Below are positions 9,159 to 17,697 of a stretch of 64,000 nucleotides of DNA, one piece after another (within the stretch, counting starts at the first letter, position 1; every line of letters begins with the position of its first letter). The notes below the pieces were generated by a model. That model was given only the letters and a program-made list of their open reading frames with translations, was not told the DNA's origin and did not search any database. Where the stretch lies: the NCBI RefSeq assembly GCF_017308015.1, contig NZ_JAFKFW010000002.1, forward strand, positions 372,001-436,000, given 5' to 3'. The stretch comes from Allobosea sp. (lineage in GTDB: Bacteria > Pseudomonadota > Alphaproteobacteria > Rhizobiales > Beijerinckiaceae). Position numbers and translations under genes: made by a program.

Positions 9159-10301
9159 CTAGCGTGATCCGTTGTACTGGGGAAGCGGCGGCTTGCCCCC
9201 GAAAATGAACTGCTGCGGGTTGCGTTCGAAATTCCGCAAGGTGCGGTTGAGTTCCGTGAGCGTACGTTTGCCGTCGGCAGCCAGCGTCTCGACATCGCGC
9301 AGGCCCGGCCCGGTGAAGCGGCTGATGCCTGCCGTGATCTCGGCGGTGCGCTTGTCGAGATTGTCGGCGAGTGTCCGGATCGATTTGGCAGCGTCCGCGA
9401 CCTCCTGGAAAGCGCTGCGGCCGTCGGGGCCCGATCCCGACTCAAGGAAGCCCTTCGCCGCCTTCAGCACGCCCTCAACCTGATCGGCCGCCTTGTCCAG
9501 CTTCGCCGAGATCGAGGCTGCGTCCTTGACCACCTTGGCGACATCGGCGCTCGAGCCTCCGAGCGCGCCGGTGAACTTGTCGACGTTCTCGACGATGCTG
9601 GCGATCCGGTCTCGATCGACCGAGCGCACCACCGCGGTCAGCTCCTCGCTCAGCGATTGCAGCCTCTGCGAGAGCGGCTGGATCGTCTCGGCGATGCTGC
9701 CGAAACCGGCCATCAGCTTGTCGAGCCCGTCGGCATTGTTGCCGAGCGCCTGCGAGAATTTTTCGACATTGCGGACGGTGTTGTTGATCGGCGTGGCGTT
9801 CTGCTTGATCAGCCCATCGAGGGAGGTAAGCATGCCATCGGCCTTCTGCGCGACGTTGCGCACGGTTTCGATGATATCCTGCAACTCGGAGCGCTCGGCG
9901 ATGATCGTCGGCATCGGCTCGCCGGGCTTGGCCTTCAGCATCGGTGCGGAAGGATCGCCGCCGATGAGCTGCAGCGCAACCACGCCGGCCAAACCTTGGG
10001 CCTCGATGCGCGCGCGCGTGTCGTCACGCACGGGCGTCGTGTTGGCGACCTGGATCACCGCATAGATACGCCGCGGATCGTCCGGCTGAAGCTCGATACT
10101 GGTGACCTCGCCGACGCGCAGACCGTTGAAGAGCACGCTCGATCCACGGCCCAGCCCGGTCACCGTACCGGTGAAGATGACGCGGATGCTCTCCTTGCTT
10201 CCCGCCCCGCCGCTGTTGAACCAGTAGACGAAGCCGAAAGCCGCCGCGAGGACCGCGAGCGTGAACAGGCCGACGAGTGCGTAATTGGCGCGCGATTCCA
10301 T
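9159..10301 (-). CDS. mlaD: MCE-domain lipid transport protein (MlaD-type)
   Basis: This 380-residue protein starts with one membrane anchor (about 8-29, YALVGLFTLAVLAAAFGFVYW). One MCE domain follows (about 38-118, with VLFNGLRVGEVTSIEL and GLAGVVALQLIGG). A long helical C-terminal part (about 140-345) has alternating hydrophobics like a coiled coil. MlaD-type proteins form a periplasmic ring that passes phospholipid between the membranes. E. coli MlaD is only about 183 residues; the longer helical tail is usual in alphaproteobacterial and Pqi-like versions. It lies three bases downstream of the ATPase gene. Confidence 0.88.
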   Translation of the reverse strand: MESRANYALVGLFTLAVLAAAFGFVYWFNSGGAGSKESIRVIFTGTVTGLGRGSSVLFNGLRVGEVTSIELQPDDPRRIYAVIQVANTTPVRDDTRARIEAQGLAGVVALQLIGGDPSAPMLKAKPGEPMPTIIAERSELQDIIETVRNVAQKADGMLTSLDGLIKQNATPINNTVRNVEKFSQALGNNADGLDKLMAGFGSIAETIQPLSQRLQSLSEELTAVVRSVDRDRIASIVENVDKFTGALGGSSADVAKVVKDAASISAKLDKAADQVEGVLKAAKGFLESGSGPDGRSAFQEVADAAKSIRTLADNLDKRTAEITAGISRFTGPGLRDVETLAADGKRTLTELNRTLRNFERNPQQFIFGGKPPLPQYNGSR

Positions 10302-10304
10302 GCC

Positions 10305-11135
10305 CTAGCCGCTTCGTCCCTGCTCTCCTGCCGGCAGTCTGGCCATGGCGCGCTCGCCGCCGAAATAGGCCTTCAACCATGGGTGGTCGGACGCCAGCAT
10401 CGCCGCCAGCGGGCCGACCGCGATCACCTTCTTGTCCGCCAGAGCGGCGATTCGGTCGCAAGCATGATACAGGCTGTCGAGATCATGGGTTACCATGAAG
10501 ACGGTCAGGCCCAGTGTCTGCTTCAAGGTCATGATTAGATCGTCGAATTCGGCGGCGCCGATCGGATCCAGCCCCGATGTCGGCTCGTCCAGGAAGACGA
10601 TCTCGGGATCGAGCGCGAGCGCGCGGGCGAGTGCGGCGCGCTTGATCATGCCGCCCGAAAGTTCGGACGGCACCTTGTCGGCAGCGTCGCGCGGCAGGCC
10701 GACAAGATCGAGCTTCACCATCGCCAGTTCGTCGAGCAGATCGGGCGAGAGCTGGAGGTATTCCCGCATCGGCACCTGGATATTCTGCTTTACCGTCAGC
10801 GCCGAGAACAGCGCGCCCTGCTGGAACATGACGCCGAAGCGCCGCTCGAGCACACGGCGCTGCTGGAGATTCAGGTCGTCGACATCCTCGCCGAAAACCT
10901 CGATCGTCCCGCGCCGCTTGCGGACGAGCCCGAGGATCGTGCGCGTCAGCACCGACTTGCCTTGACCGGAGCCGCCGACGAAGCCGAGGATCTCGCCCCG
11001 GAACACGTCGAGATCGAGCCCCTCCATGATCACCTTGTCGCCAAAGGCGACCTTGAGGTCACGGACGCGGATGACAGCCTCGGGTTCGCCGAGAGCCTGC
11101 GCCGAACCGGTATGTGACGCGCCCTGCCCTGTCAT
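10305..11135 (-). CDS. mlaF: ABC transporter ATP-binding protein (MlaF-type)
   Basis: A 276-residue ATPase subunit. Walker A is GGSGQGKSVLTRT, the ABC signature is LSGGMIKRAALARAL, and Walker B is EIVFLDEPTSGLDPIGA, all in normal order and spacing. The signature LSGGM and the GQGKS Walker A are typical of Mla/Mkl-type ATPases. It powers phospholipid transport with the MlaE permease and MlaD ring at the inner membrane. The start lies two bases after the mlaE stop, and the gap to mlaD is three bases, so the operon is tightly coupled. Confidence 0.9.
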   Translation of the reverse strand: MTGQGASHTGSAQALGEPEAVIRVRDLKVAFGDKVIMEGLDLDVFRGEILGFVGGSGQGKSVLTRTILGLVRKRRGTIEVFGEDVDDLNLQQRRVLERRFGVMFQQGALFSALTVKQNIQVPMREYLQLSPDLLDELAMVKLDLVGLPRDAADKVPSELSGGMIKRAALARALALDPEIVFLDEPTSGLDPIGAAEFDDLIMTLKQTLGLTVFMVTHDLDSLYHACDRIAALADKKVIAVGPLAAMLASDHPWLKAYFGGERAMARLPAGEQGRSG

Positions 11136-11137
11136 CG

Positions 11138-12280
11138 TCAGAACTCGATCGAGGCGAAGAACATGGCGAAAAGCCCATCGACGACGATGACCATGAAGAT
11201 CGCCTTCACCACCGAGGCGGTGACCTGCCGGCCGAGCGATTCCGCCGAACCCTTGACCGCGAGTCCCTCGATCGAGGCGATCAACCCGATGACGAAGGCC
11301 ATGAAAGGCGCCTTGATCAGGCCGACGGCGAAATGCTTCCAGGTGATGACCGATTGCAACCGAGCGAGGAAAGTATCGACCCCGATGCCACCATAGAGCC
11401 AGGAGACGAGGCCGGCGCCGACCAGTCCGGCCATCGCCGAGATGAAGGTCAGGATCGGCAGCGAGATGATCAGCGCGAGGATGCGTGGCACGACCAGAAC
11501 CTCGATCGGGTCGAGCCCCATTACGCGCAAGGCATCAATCTCCTCGCGCATTTTCATCGAGCCGATCTCCGCCGTGAAGGCCGAGCCCGAGCGGCCGGCG
11601 ATCATGATCGAGGTCAGGAGGACCGCGAGCTCGCGCAGGATCAGGATGCCGGTCAGGTTCACCACGAAGGCGGAGGCGCCGAACTGCTGGAGCTGGAAAA
11701 TTCCCTGCTGCGCGACGATGCAGCCGACGAGGAACGAGATCAGCATGATGATCGGCGCGCCGTTGAAGGCGATCAGCTCGATCTGGTTGACCAGCGACGG
11801 TCCGCGAAACTTGCGCGGGCCGAGGACGACACTGGCCGAGCCGACCACGACCTCTCCGAGGAACATGGCGCCGCCGACCATGTCCCGGCCGAAGCGCACC
11901 ACGCCCTCACCGATATCGACGAGCACGTCGACGATCCCGAAATGCCGACGGGATTTCGGCGGATCCTCGTCGTGAAGCTGGACCTCGGCCAGGAGGATGC
12001 CGTGCTCGGGCCGGCGGCTGACGAGTTCGACCTCGATGCCATTCCGTTTCTGCCGGGACTTCAGCCGATTGAGGACGTAGGCGCCAAGCGTATCGAGCCG
12101 CGTCACCTCGGACAGATCGACCCGGGCACCGGACTGCGTCAGGCGCTCGCTGATCTCGGTGACCAGTTCCTCGATGCGCGGGGCACGGTCGGCGCTCCAC
12201 GAGCCCGTCAGCGCCACCGCGAGCGTGCCCGCGTCATCGCGGATAGCCGCCTGCGGTTCGGCGGTATCGAGACTCGCCAT
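11138..12280 (-). CDS. mlaE: MlaE-type permease with fused N-terminal STAS domain
   Basis: A 380-residue protein with two parts. Residues 1 to about 110 form a STAS-like domain (LAVALTGSWSADRAP, RVDLSEVTRLDTLGAYVLN). The remainder is an MlaE permease with five to six membrane segments and the conserved EIGSMKMREEIDALRVMGLDP loop. In E. coli the STAS protein is separate (MlaB); here it is fused, which explains why no mlaB gene is present. It is the first gene of the operon mlaE-mlaF-mlaD-lipoprotein. Substrate direction (import or export of phospholipid) is not evident from sequence. Confidence 0.88.
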   Translation of the reverse strand: MASLDTAEPQAAIRDDAGTLAVALTGSWSADRAPRIEELVTEISERLTQSGARVDLSEVTRLDTLGAYVLNRLKSRQKRNGIEVELVSRRPEHGILLAEVQLHDEDPPKSRRHFGIVDVLVDIGEGVVRFGRDMVGGAMFLGEVVVGSASVVLGPRKFRGPSLVNQIELIAFNGAPIIMLISFLVGCIVAQQGIFQLQQFGASAFVVNLTGILILRELAVLLTSIMIAGRSGSAFTAEIGSMKMREEIDALRVMGLDPIEVLVVPRILALIISLPILTFISAMAGLVGAGLVSWLYGGIGVDTFLARLQSVITWKHFAVGLIKAPFMAFVIGLIASIEGLAVKGSAESLGRQVTASVVKAIFMVIVVDGLFAMFFASIEF

Positions 12281-12592
12281 ATCGCCCTGAGGCCCTCATC
12301 CCCTCGCCGGAACTGCCAGACGGCCTTGCACGCGTCCGCGCATTGCCGTGGCATCGGCTTTCACCCCCAGCCCTGTATTGCTGCGCCGCGCCTGCTTGGC
12401 AAGCAGCGAGCCTTCCGGCGGCGTCCGAGGCGTAGCCAATACGTTGCTTGGCCCGAAAACGACCGTCTGCCTGGCAATCTGTTCCAATTCGGGGCGGTGG
12501 CAGCAATTCCTTAAGCAATCGCAAGGCAGGCTTGGTTCACAACTTCATCCCCGGTTCCCTGATTCGGCCGGTCCTTCGAAGGCAGATCCGTC
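12281..12592. other. 312-base intergenic region between divergent genes
   Basis: This gap separates the divergent mlaE and the gene at 12593, so promoters for both must lie here. I see no convincing -35/-10 pair, no long dyad and no RNA gene. Short open frames are present on both strands but lack ribosome-binding sites or recognisable content. Confidence 0.5.
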
Positions 12593-13450
12593 ATGGGCGA
12601 TGCGCGCTCGCTGACACCACTGAGCCAGGCCGACTACGAGGCGATCGAGGCCGCGGTGATGGAGACGGCACGCGGCCGCTGGTTCATGGTCGAATACGCC
12701 AAGCGCAACCGGCAGGCGGACACCCTGCAACTGCTCGGCGCCATCCAGCGAATCGAGCGCGTCGTCGGGCTCGGCGTGCAGGAAACCAGCCGGGAAACCA
12801 ATCTGATCGAGGCTGCAGCGCTCATCAGCGATCTGCGCACCGATCTCGAACGCATCAGCGGCAAGGCCGAAGCTCGCTCCTCGGGGCTCGCCGCCCAGAT
12901 CGAGAAAGCCGCCGGCGCCGTTCTCGCCGCGACCGAGGGCGTCCAGGAGGCTGCCTGGGGACTGCGCGAAACCGGCGCGGATGTGGCAGCCTGCGATATG
13001 CTCGACCGACGCGCCGCCGAGATTTCTACGGCGATCGGCGTCGTCGACAGCGTGGTCCAGCGGATCGACAAGATCGCCGATACGATCGCCATGCTGGATT
13101 CGAGCCTCCGGGCCTTCGGCGAGGTCTCGCGGGAGAGCAGCGTGAGCTTCGAGGCCATGGCGGCGACCACGGACACGATGATCGTGCCGCCCCCTTCCGC
13201 CGCGCCGCGCCATTACGACGATCTCGACATCGCGACCGATGGCCATGCTCCGGTCCCGCTGGAATTCCCGGACCGAATGGCGTCGGAAGCACGCTTCGCC
13301 ACAGTCCAGTTGCTCGACGACGATATCGTCTTCAGCGATTCCGGCAACGCCCATCCAGAGCCCGCGCGCCCGGCCGCCACCCCTTCGGAATCCGCGCTGC
13401 GCGACATCGATGCGCTGCCGGCCGAGCGTAAGCTCGCCTATTTCGTCTAG
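12593..13450 (+). CDS. Conserved protein of unknown function
   Basis: A 285-residue soluble protein without signal peptide or membrane segment. The N-terminus contains YEAIEAAVMETARGRWFMVE and then YAKRNRQADT. Residues about 40-180 are helical and polar with regular hydrophobics, suggesting coiled coil or a helical bundle. The last third is proline/acid-rich and probably disordered, ending PAERKLAYFV. I recall similar unnamed proteins in Rhizobiales but no function. The start is supported by GAAGG ten bases upstream. It stands alone, between the mla operon (divergent) and a convergent ABC transporter operon. Confidence 0.7.
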   Translation: MGDARSLTPLSQADYEAIEAAVMETARGRWFMVEYAKRNRQADTLQLLGAIQRIERVVGLGVQETSRETNLIEAAALISDLRTDLERISGKAEARSSGLAAQIEKAAGAVLAATEGVQEAAWGLRETGADVAACDMLDRRAAEISTAIGVVDSVVQRIDKIADTIAMLDSSLRAFGEVSRESSVSFEAMAATTDTMIVPPPSAAPRHYDDLDIATDGHAPVPLEFPDRMASEARFATVQLLDDDIVFSDSGNAHPEPARPAATPSESALRDIDALPAERKLAYFV

Positions 13451-13467
13451 CTTCGCCGCGCCGGCCG

Positions 13468-14343
13468 CTAGTTCTCGCGCCGGATCGCACTCTCATGCCA
13501 GCGATGGAGCAGCAGGTACGAGATCAGGCTGGTTGCCAGGAAAATGGCGATGCCTGAGAGCGAGATCATCACCAGTGCCGCGAAGACGCGCGGTATCTTG
13601 AGCTGGTAGCCTGCCTCTAGGATGCGATAGGCGAGGCCCGAGGCGCTACCGCCTGTGCCGGCGACGAACTCGGCCACGACCGCACCGATCAGCGCAAGAC
13701 CGCCCGAAATCTTCAGCCCCGCGAGGAAATAGGGCAGCGCCGCAGGCAGCTTGAGATAGCGCATCGTCTGCCAGCGCGAGGCGCCATAGAGTTCGAACAG
13801 GTTGACGAGGTTGTGATCGGCCGAGTTCAACCCGAGGATCGTGTTCGACAGGATCGGAAAGAAGGCGACGATCCAGGCACAGATCAGCAGCGACAGGTCG
13901 ATGTCGTTGGCCCAGATGATGATCAGCGGGGCGATGGCAACGATCGGCGTGACCTGCAGAATGACGGCGTAGGGCAGGAGCGCCATCTCCAGCCATTTCG
14001 ACTGGCTGAACAGCACCGCGAGCGTCACGCCCACAACGATCGCAGCGGCGAGCGCCATGAAGGTGATCTTCAGTGTCACCCAGAGCGAGCCCGAAAGCGT
14101 GCCCCAGTCGGCCACCAGCGTCTGCCCGACCAGGATCGGCCCGGGGAGGACGTAATGCGGGATATCGTTCCAGCGGACCGCGAATTCCCAGAGCGCCAGC
14201 ACGGCGACGCCGATCACCAGCGGCGCGAAGATACGCGGCCAGACACTGGCAGGCAGGCCGAGAATGTTGGCCTCGACCGCCGCGATCGGCCGTGCCTGCG
14301 CGTCGGTTCCGTCCGAATTCAAGCTTTCAACGGGCACGTTCAT
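13468..14343 (-). CDS. ABC transporter permease, NitT/TauT (SsuC) family
   Basis: The 291-residue protein has about six membrane segments and the binding-protein-dependent transport signature (AALPYFLAGLKISGGLALIGAV preceding the EFVAG motif) typical of SsuC/TauC-like permeases. It would form the inner-membrane channel for a small organic molecule. Its start codon overlaps the stop of the upstream ATPase gene (TGATG), giving translational coupling. It is the last gene of the operon binding protein, ATPase, permease. The substrate is not known. Confidence 0.88.
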   Translation of the reverse strand: MNVPVESLNSDGTDAQARPIAAVEANILGLPASVWPRIFAPLVIGVAVLALWEFAVRWNDIPHYVLPGPILVGQTLVADWGTLSGSLWVTLKITFMALAAAIVVGVTLAVLFSQSKWLEMALLPYAVILQVTPIVAIAPLIIIWANDIDLSLLICAWIVAFFPILSNTILGLNSADHNLVNLFELYGASRWQTMRYLKLPAALPYFLAGLKISGGLALIGAVVAEFVAGTGGSASGLAYRILEAGYQLKIPRVFAALVMISLSGIAIFLATSLISYLLLHRWHESAIRREN

Positions 14344-15158
14344 CAGCCGATCGCCTCTTTGAGCTTGGTCGAAGCGACGCGGCAGAGATGGGCGTATTCA
14401 CCGGAGGTCCGGAACAGGTCGTCGCGCGGATAGGCGGCATCGACTGACAAATCGGCCATGACCCGGCCGGGGCGCGCCGCCATCACCACGATGCGCTCCG
14501 AGAGATAAACGGATTCGAAGACCGAATGGGTGACGAAAACGGCGGTGAAGCGCTCACGCTCCCACAAGGACAGCAGGTCGTCGTTGAGGCGGTGGCGGGT
14601 GATCTCGTCGAGCGCAGCGAAGGGCTCGTCCATCAGCAGGATCTTCGGCCGCATCACCAGCGCACGTGCAATCGAGACGCGCATCTTCATGCCGCCCGAG
14701 AGTTCACGCGGGTAGGATGCCTCAAAGCCCCTCAGGCCGACCAGCGCCAGCATTTCGGCGGCACGCGCCTCGGCTTCGGCTCTCGGCACGCCCTTGAGCT
14801 TGAGCGGCAGCATGACGTTGGCGAGCGCATTAGCCCAGGGCATCAACGTTGGGTCCTGGAAGACGAAGCCGAGATCGCGTGCGCCGTGGCCGGCACTGCC
14901 CTGCGCATCTCCGGTCTCGCCCGGCCAGGTGATCGAGCCTGTCGTCGGCGCGCCGAGCCCCGCGATCATGCGCAGCAGCGTCGACTTCCCGCAGCCGGAC
15001 GGGCCGAGCAAGCTGATGAACTGCCCTGCCCCCAACTCCAGATCGACATCCCGCACGGCCAGCGTGCCATTGGCGAAGCGCTTCGAGACGTGCCGGACGG
15101 CCACCAGCGGGGTGCTTGCGGCGGATTGCGGCTTCGTCTCGTCCATCGTCACAGTCAT
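14343..15158 (-). CDS. ABC transporter ATP-binding protein, NitT/TauT (SsuB) family
   Basis: A 271-residue ATPase. Walker A is GPSGCGKSTLLRM, the signature is LSGGMKMRVSIARAL, and Walker B is ILLMDEPFAALDE, followed by the H-loop FVTHSVFESVYLS. The sequence type is that of nitrate/sulfonate/taurine importers. It lies 23 bases after the binding-protein gene and overlaps the permease start by one base. It supplies energy for the operon's importer at the cytoplasmic side of the inner membrane. Confidence 0.9.
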   Translation of the reverse strand: MTVTMDETKPQSAASTPLVAVRHVSKRFANGTLAVRDVDLELGAGQFISLLGPSGCGKSTLLRMIAGLGAPTTGSITWPGETGDAQGSAGHGARDLGFVFQDPTLMPWANALANVMLPLKLKGVPRAEAEARAAEMLALVGLRGFEASYPRELSGGMKMRVSIARALVMRPKILLMDEPFAALDEITRHRLNDDLLSLWERERFTAVFVTHSVFESVYLSERIVVMAARPGRVMADLSVDAAYPRDDLFRTSGEYAHLCRVASTKLKEAIG

Positions 15159-15181
15159 CTTTTCAGCAATGCTTGTCCGGC

Positions 15182-16213
15182 TCAGCTCTTGCCGATGCCC
15201 TTGTTGACGAAGTCGAGGCTGTAAGCCTTCTTCACGTCGACACCGGCGGGAACCACACCGGCTTCGTTCATCGTCTTGTAGAAGCTCGCCCAGCGCGCAT
15301 CGGTCATCGCGCCGATGCCGAGCGTCTTGGCGTCTCCGGAGACGACGATGCCGCGCTCGTTCATGACCTTGAGCGCGTAGTCGATCTTCTCCTGATCCAT
15401 GTCGGGATTATCCTTCAGGATCCGGGCATTGGCGGCGGCGTTGCCGGGGCCGCCCTTCATGTATTCCGCCCAGCCCTCCAGCGTCGCATCGGTGAAGCGC
15501 TGCACCAGTTCCTTCTTCTCCTGGACCATCTTCCGGGAGAGCGTGATCGTGGTGTTGTAGTTCTCGAAGCCGGCATCGGCGAGAAGATGCACGACCGGGT
15601 CGACTCCCGCCTTGCGGATGACGAAGGGCTCGGAGGACAGGAAACCCTGCTGCGTCAGCTTCTTGTCGGCCAGAAACGGCGCCATATTGAACGTGTAGGG
15701 ACGAATCTGTTCGTCCTGATAGCCGAATTTGAGCTTCAGGAACGGCCAGAAGCCGACGCGGGCCTGCGCCGCGATCAGAATCGGCTTGCCCTTCAGGTCG
15801 GCGAGCGTGTCGTTGCCCTGGCCGGGATGCGAGATCAGGACCTGCGGGTCCTTCTGGAAGATCGAGGCGATGCAGAGGAAGGGCAGGTTCTCATGCGCGA
15901 AGCTGAGCGCTTCCAGCGAGTTGCCCATGATCATGTCGACGCGGCCGCCGAGCAGGAGCTGAGTGGGATTCTGCTGCGGACCGCCGGGGCGGATCTCTAC
16001 GTCGAGGCCGTATTTCTTGTAGATGCCGTTGGTCGCGGCGAGATAGAAACCACCATGCTCGGTCTGGGCGCGCCAGTTGGTCTGGTAGCTGACCTTGTCG
16101 AGCGTCTGCGCGTTGACGCGCGCGCCCGGCACCGGAATAAGCAGGGACGCGGTGGAGCCGCCGATCAGCCCCAGCGCGGCGCGCCGGTTCACGCGATATT
16201 TCATCGTCGCCAT
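15182..16213 (-). CDS. ABC transporter substrate-binding protein, NMT1/THI5-like, Tat-type signal
   Basis: The mature part follows an N-terminal twin-arginine-like signal (RVNRRAALGLIGGS, then a hydrophobic stretch ending GARVNAQ). The domain is the NMT1/SsuA-like periplasmic fold, with SYQTNWRAQTEHGGFYLAA and GLDVEIRPGGPQQNP near the start and ELVQRFTDATLEGW near the end. These proteins capture pyrimidine precursors, sulfonates or related small molecules. The divergent neighbour is a creatininase-family amidohydrolase, so a cyclic amide or ureide ligand is possible but unproven. The frame extends upstream, but ATG at 16211-16213 begins the signal peptide. Confidence 0.85.
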   Translation of the reverse strand: MATMKYRVNRRAALGLIGGSTASLLIPVPGARVNAQTLDKVSYQTNWRAQTEHGGFYLAATNGIYKKYGLDVEIRPGGPQQNPTQLLLGGRVDMIMGNSLEALSFAHENLPFLCIASIFQKDPQVLISHPGQGNDTLADLKGKPILIAAQARVGFWPFLKLKFGYQDEQIRPYTFNMAPFLADKKLTQQGFLSSEPFVIRKAGVDPVVHLLADAGFENYNTTITLSRKMVQEKKELVQRFTDATLEGWAEYMKGGPGNAAANARILKDNPDMDQEKIDYALKVMNERGIVVSGDAKTLGIGAMTDARWASFYKTMNEAGVVPAGVDVKKAYSLDFVNKGIGKS

Positions 16214-16361
16214 CTCGCTCTCTCCCCTCTCGCCGCCGCCAATCCGACCACTGGCCCGTCTCCTTATCCCATGCGATAGGACGGCGGGACAATGCAACGC
16301 CGTGCGGCCGGGTTTCTGCACAGAAACAAGGCGACCGCACCGGTTCCTGACAGGCCTGATC

Positions 16362-17162
16362 ATGACCGCACGTTTCTGGGGCGACCTGAAGAGCTCCGAC
16401 TTCGCCACGCTTTCTGCCGATCGCACCGTCGCGGTGCTGCCGCTGGCGGCGATCGAGCAGCACGGCCCCCATCTGCCGGTCTCCGTCGATACGACAGTGA
16501 TGAACGGGATGTTGGCCGAGGCCATGCCACTTGTGCCGGCCGGTCTCGACGTGCTCGTCCTGCCCACGCAGGCGGTCTGCAAGTCGAACGAGCATCTGCA
16601 TTCGCCGGGTACCGTGACGATCGGCTGGGAGAGCGCGATCCGCTCCTGGATCGAGATCGGCGAGAGCGTGAAGCGGGCGGGCCTGCGCAAGCTGGTGCTG
16701 ATCACCTCGCATGGCGGCAATGTCGACCCGATGAAGATCGCGGCTCGGGAACTGCGCGTCGAGCACGGGATGTTCGCCGTCTGCACCGCCTGGATGTCCT
16801 TCGGCCTGCCGGAGGGGCTCTATGGCGAGCTCGATGTCCGCCACGGCATCCATGGCGGCGATGTCGAGACCTCGCTGATGCTGCATTTCCGGCCCGACCT
16901 CGTCGACATGGGCCAGGCCGGGCTGTTCAAGCCCCATACGGTGACCATGGCCGAGGAAGGCTACGCGCATCTGCGCCCGACCGGCCCGCATGCCTTCGCC
17001 TGGATGGCGCAGGACGTGAACCGCGCCGGCGCGGCGGGCGATGCCAGCCTCGCGACCGCCGCGAAGGGCAAGGCGACGGCGGCCCTCCAGGCGCAGGGCT
17101 TCGCTCAATTGATGGCCGATGTCGCGCGGATGCCGCTCGACACGCTCTACAAGGCAGGCTGA
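16362..17162 (+). CDS. Creatininase-family amidohydrolase
   Basis: The 266-residue protein shows the creatininase fold's metal ligands: E32 and H34 in AAIEQHGPHLP, D43 in SVDTT, H117 in ITSHGGN and E169 in the HGGDVETSLML region. Family members hydrolyse cyclic amides (creatinine) or related substrates with two metal ions, in the cytoplasm. It diverges from the NitT/TauT-type transporter, which probably brings in its substrate. The frame is open further upstream without a start region of matching sequence; ATG at 16362 begins the family core (TARFWGDL). The exact substrate cannot be told. Confidence 0.85.
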   Translation: MTARFWGDLKSSDFATLSADRTVAVLPLAAIEQHGPHLPVSVDTTVMNGMLAEAMPLVPAGLDVLVLPTQAVCKSNEHLHSPGTVTIGWESAIRSWIEIGESVKRAGLRKLVLITSHGGNVDPMKIAARELRVEHGMFAVCTAWMSFGLPEGLYGELDVRHGIHGGDVETSLMLHFRPDLVDMGQAGLFKPHTVTMAEEGYAHLRPTGPHAFAWMAQDVNRAGAAGDASLATAAKGKATAALQAQGFAQLMADVARMPLDTLYKAG

Positions 17163-17165
17163 GCC

Positions 17166-17630
17166 TCACTCGGGATCGAGGAGGCGCGGCCCCGGCCCCT
17201 CCTCTGCCAGGCGATCGAGAGGATTGTGCAGCGGACAATCCCGCACCGACAGGCAACCGCAGCCGATGCAGCCGTTCAGATGGTCGCGCAGTCGCGTCAG
17301 CCGGTCGATGCGGCGTTCCAGCTCCTGTTTCCAGGCTGACGAAAGCCGCGTCCAGTCGGCGACGGTCGGCGTGCGTTCCTGCGGCAGCGCCCTGAAGGCC
17401 TCGCGGATCGTCTTCAGCGGGATGCCGGCCCGCTGCGCCACCTTGATGATCGCGACCCGGCGCAGCACTTCTCGGGCATAGCGACGCTGATTGCCGGCCG
17501 TGCGATGGCTGCGGATCAGCCCTTCGGCTTCGTAGAAGTGCAGCGCCGATACGGCGAGCCCGCTGCGGCGGGCGACATCGCCGACGCTGAGTTCGATCGG
17601 CAAATGCACCGGCTGGGGCACTGGAAACAC
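17166..17630 (-). CDS. soxR: Redox-sensing MerR-family regulator SoxR
   Basis: A MerR-family protein of about 150 residues. It has an N-terminal winged helix ([21 protein letters not shown]), a dimerisation helix, and a C-terminal cluster motif [12 protein letters not shown], whose C-x2-C-x-C-x5-C spacing is diagnostic for the SoxR 2Fe-2S cluster. SoxR senses redox-cycling compounds and activates its target from an over-spaced promoter. Such a promoter lies immediately upstream (17634-17664), facing the FMN reductase gene. The longest frame starts with GTG at 17628-17630; in-frame GTG codons at 17621 and 17609 are alternatives and would fit the family N-terminus better. Confidence 0.92.
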   Translation of the reverse strand: MFPVPQPVHLPIELSVGDVARRSGLAVSALHFYEAEGLIRSHRTAGNQRRYAREVLRRVAIIKVAQRAGIPLKTIREAFRALPQERTPTVADWTRLSSAWKQELERRIDRLTRLRDHLNGCIGCGCLSVRDCPLHNPLDRLAEEGPGPRLLDPE

Positions 17631-17633
17631 CTC

Positions 17634-17664
17634 TTGACCTTAACCTTACTTGAGGTTCTATAAA
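17634..17664 (+). promoter_or_regulatory. SoxR-type promoter with 19-base spacer and SoxR box
   Basis: A -35 element TTGACC (17634-17639) and a -10 element TATAAA (17659-17664) are separated by 19 bases, the over-long spacing typical of MerR-family targets. Inside lies CCTTAACCTTACTTGAGG (17638-17655), which matches the E. coli SoxR box CCTCAAGTTAACTTGAGG at 14 of 18 positions by my count. It faces the FMN reductase gene at 17698 and abuts soxR on the other side, so soxR may also be autoregulated. Confidence 0.8.
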
Positions 17665-17697
17665 CCCCGCTCCCGTGATGCAAACCGGAGCGTTTCC

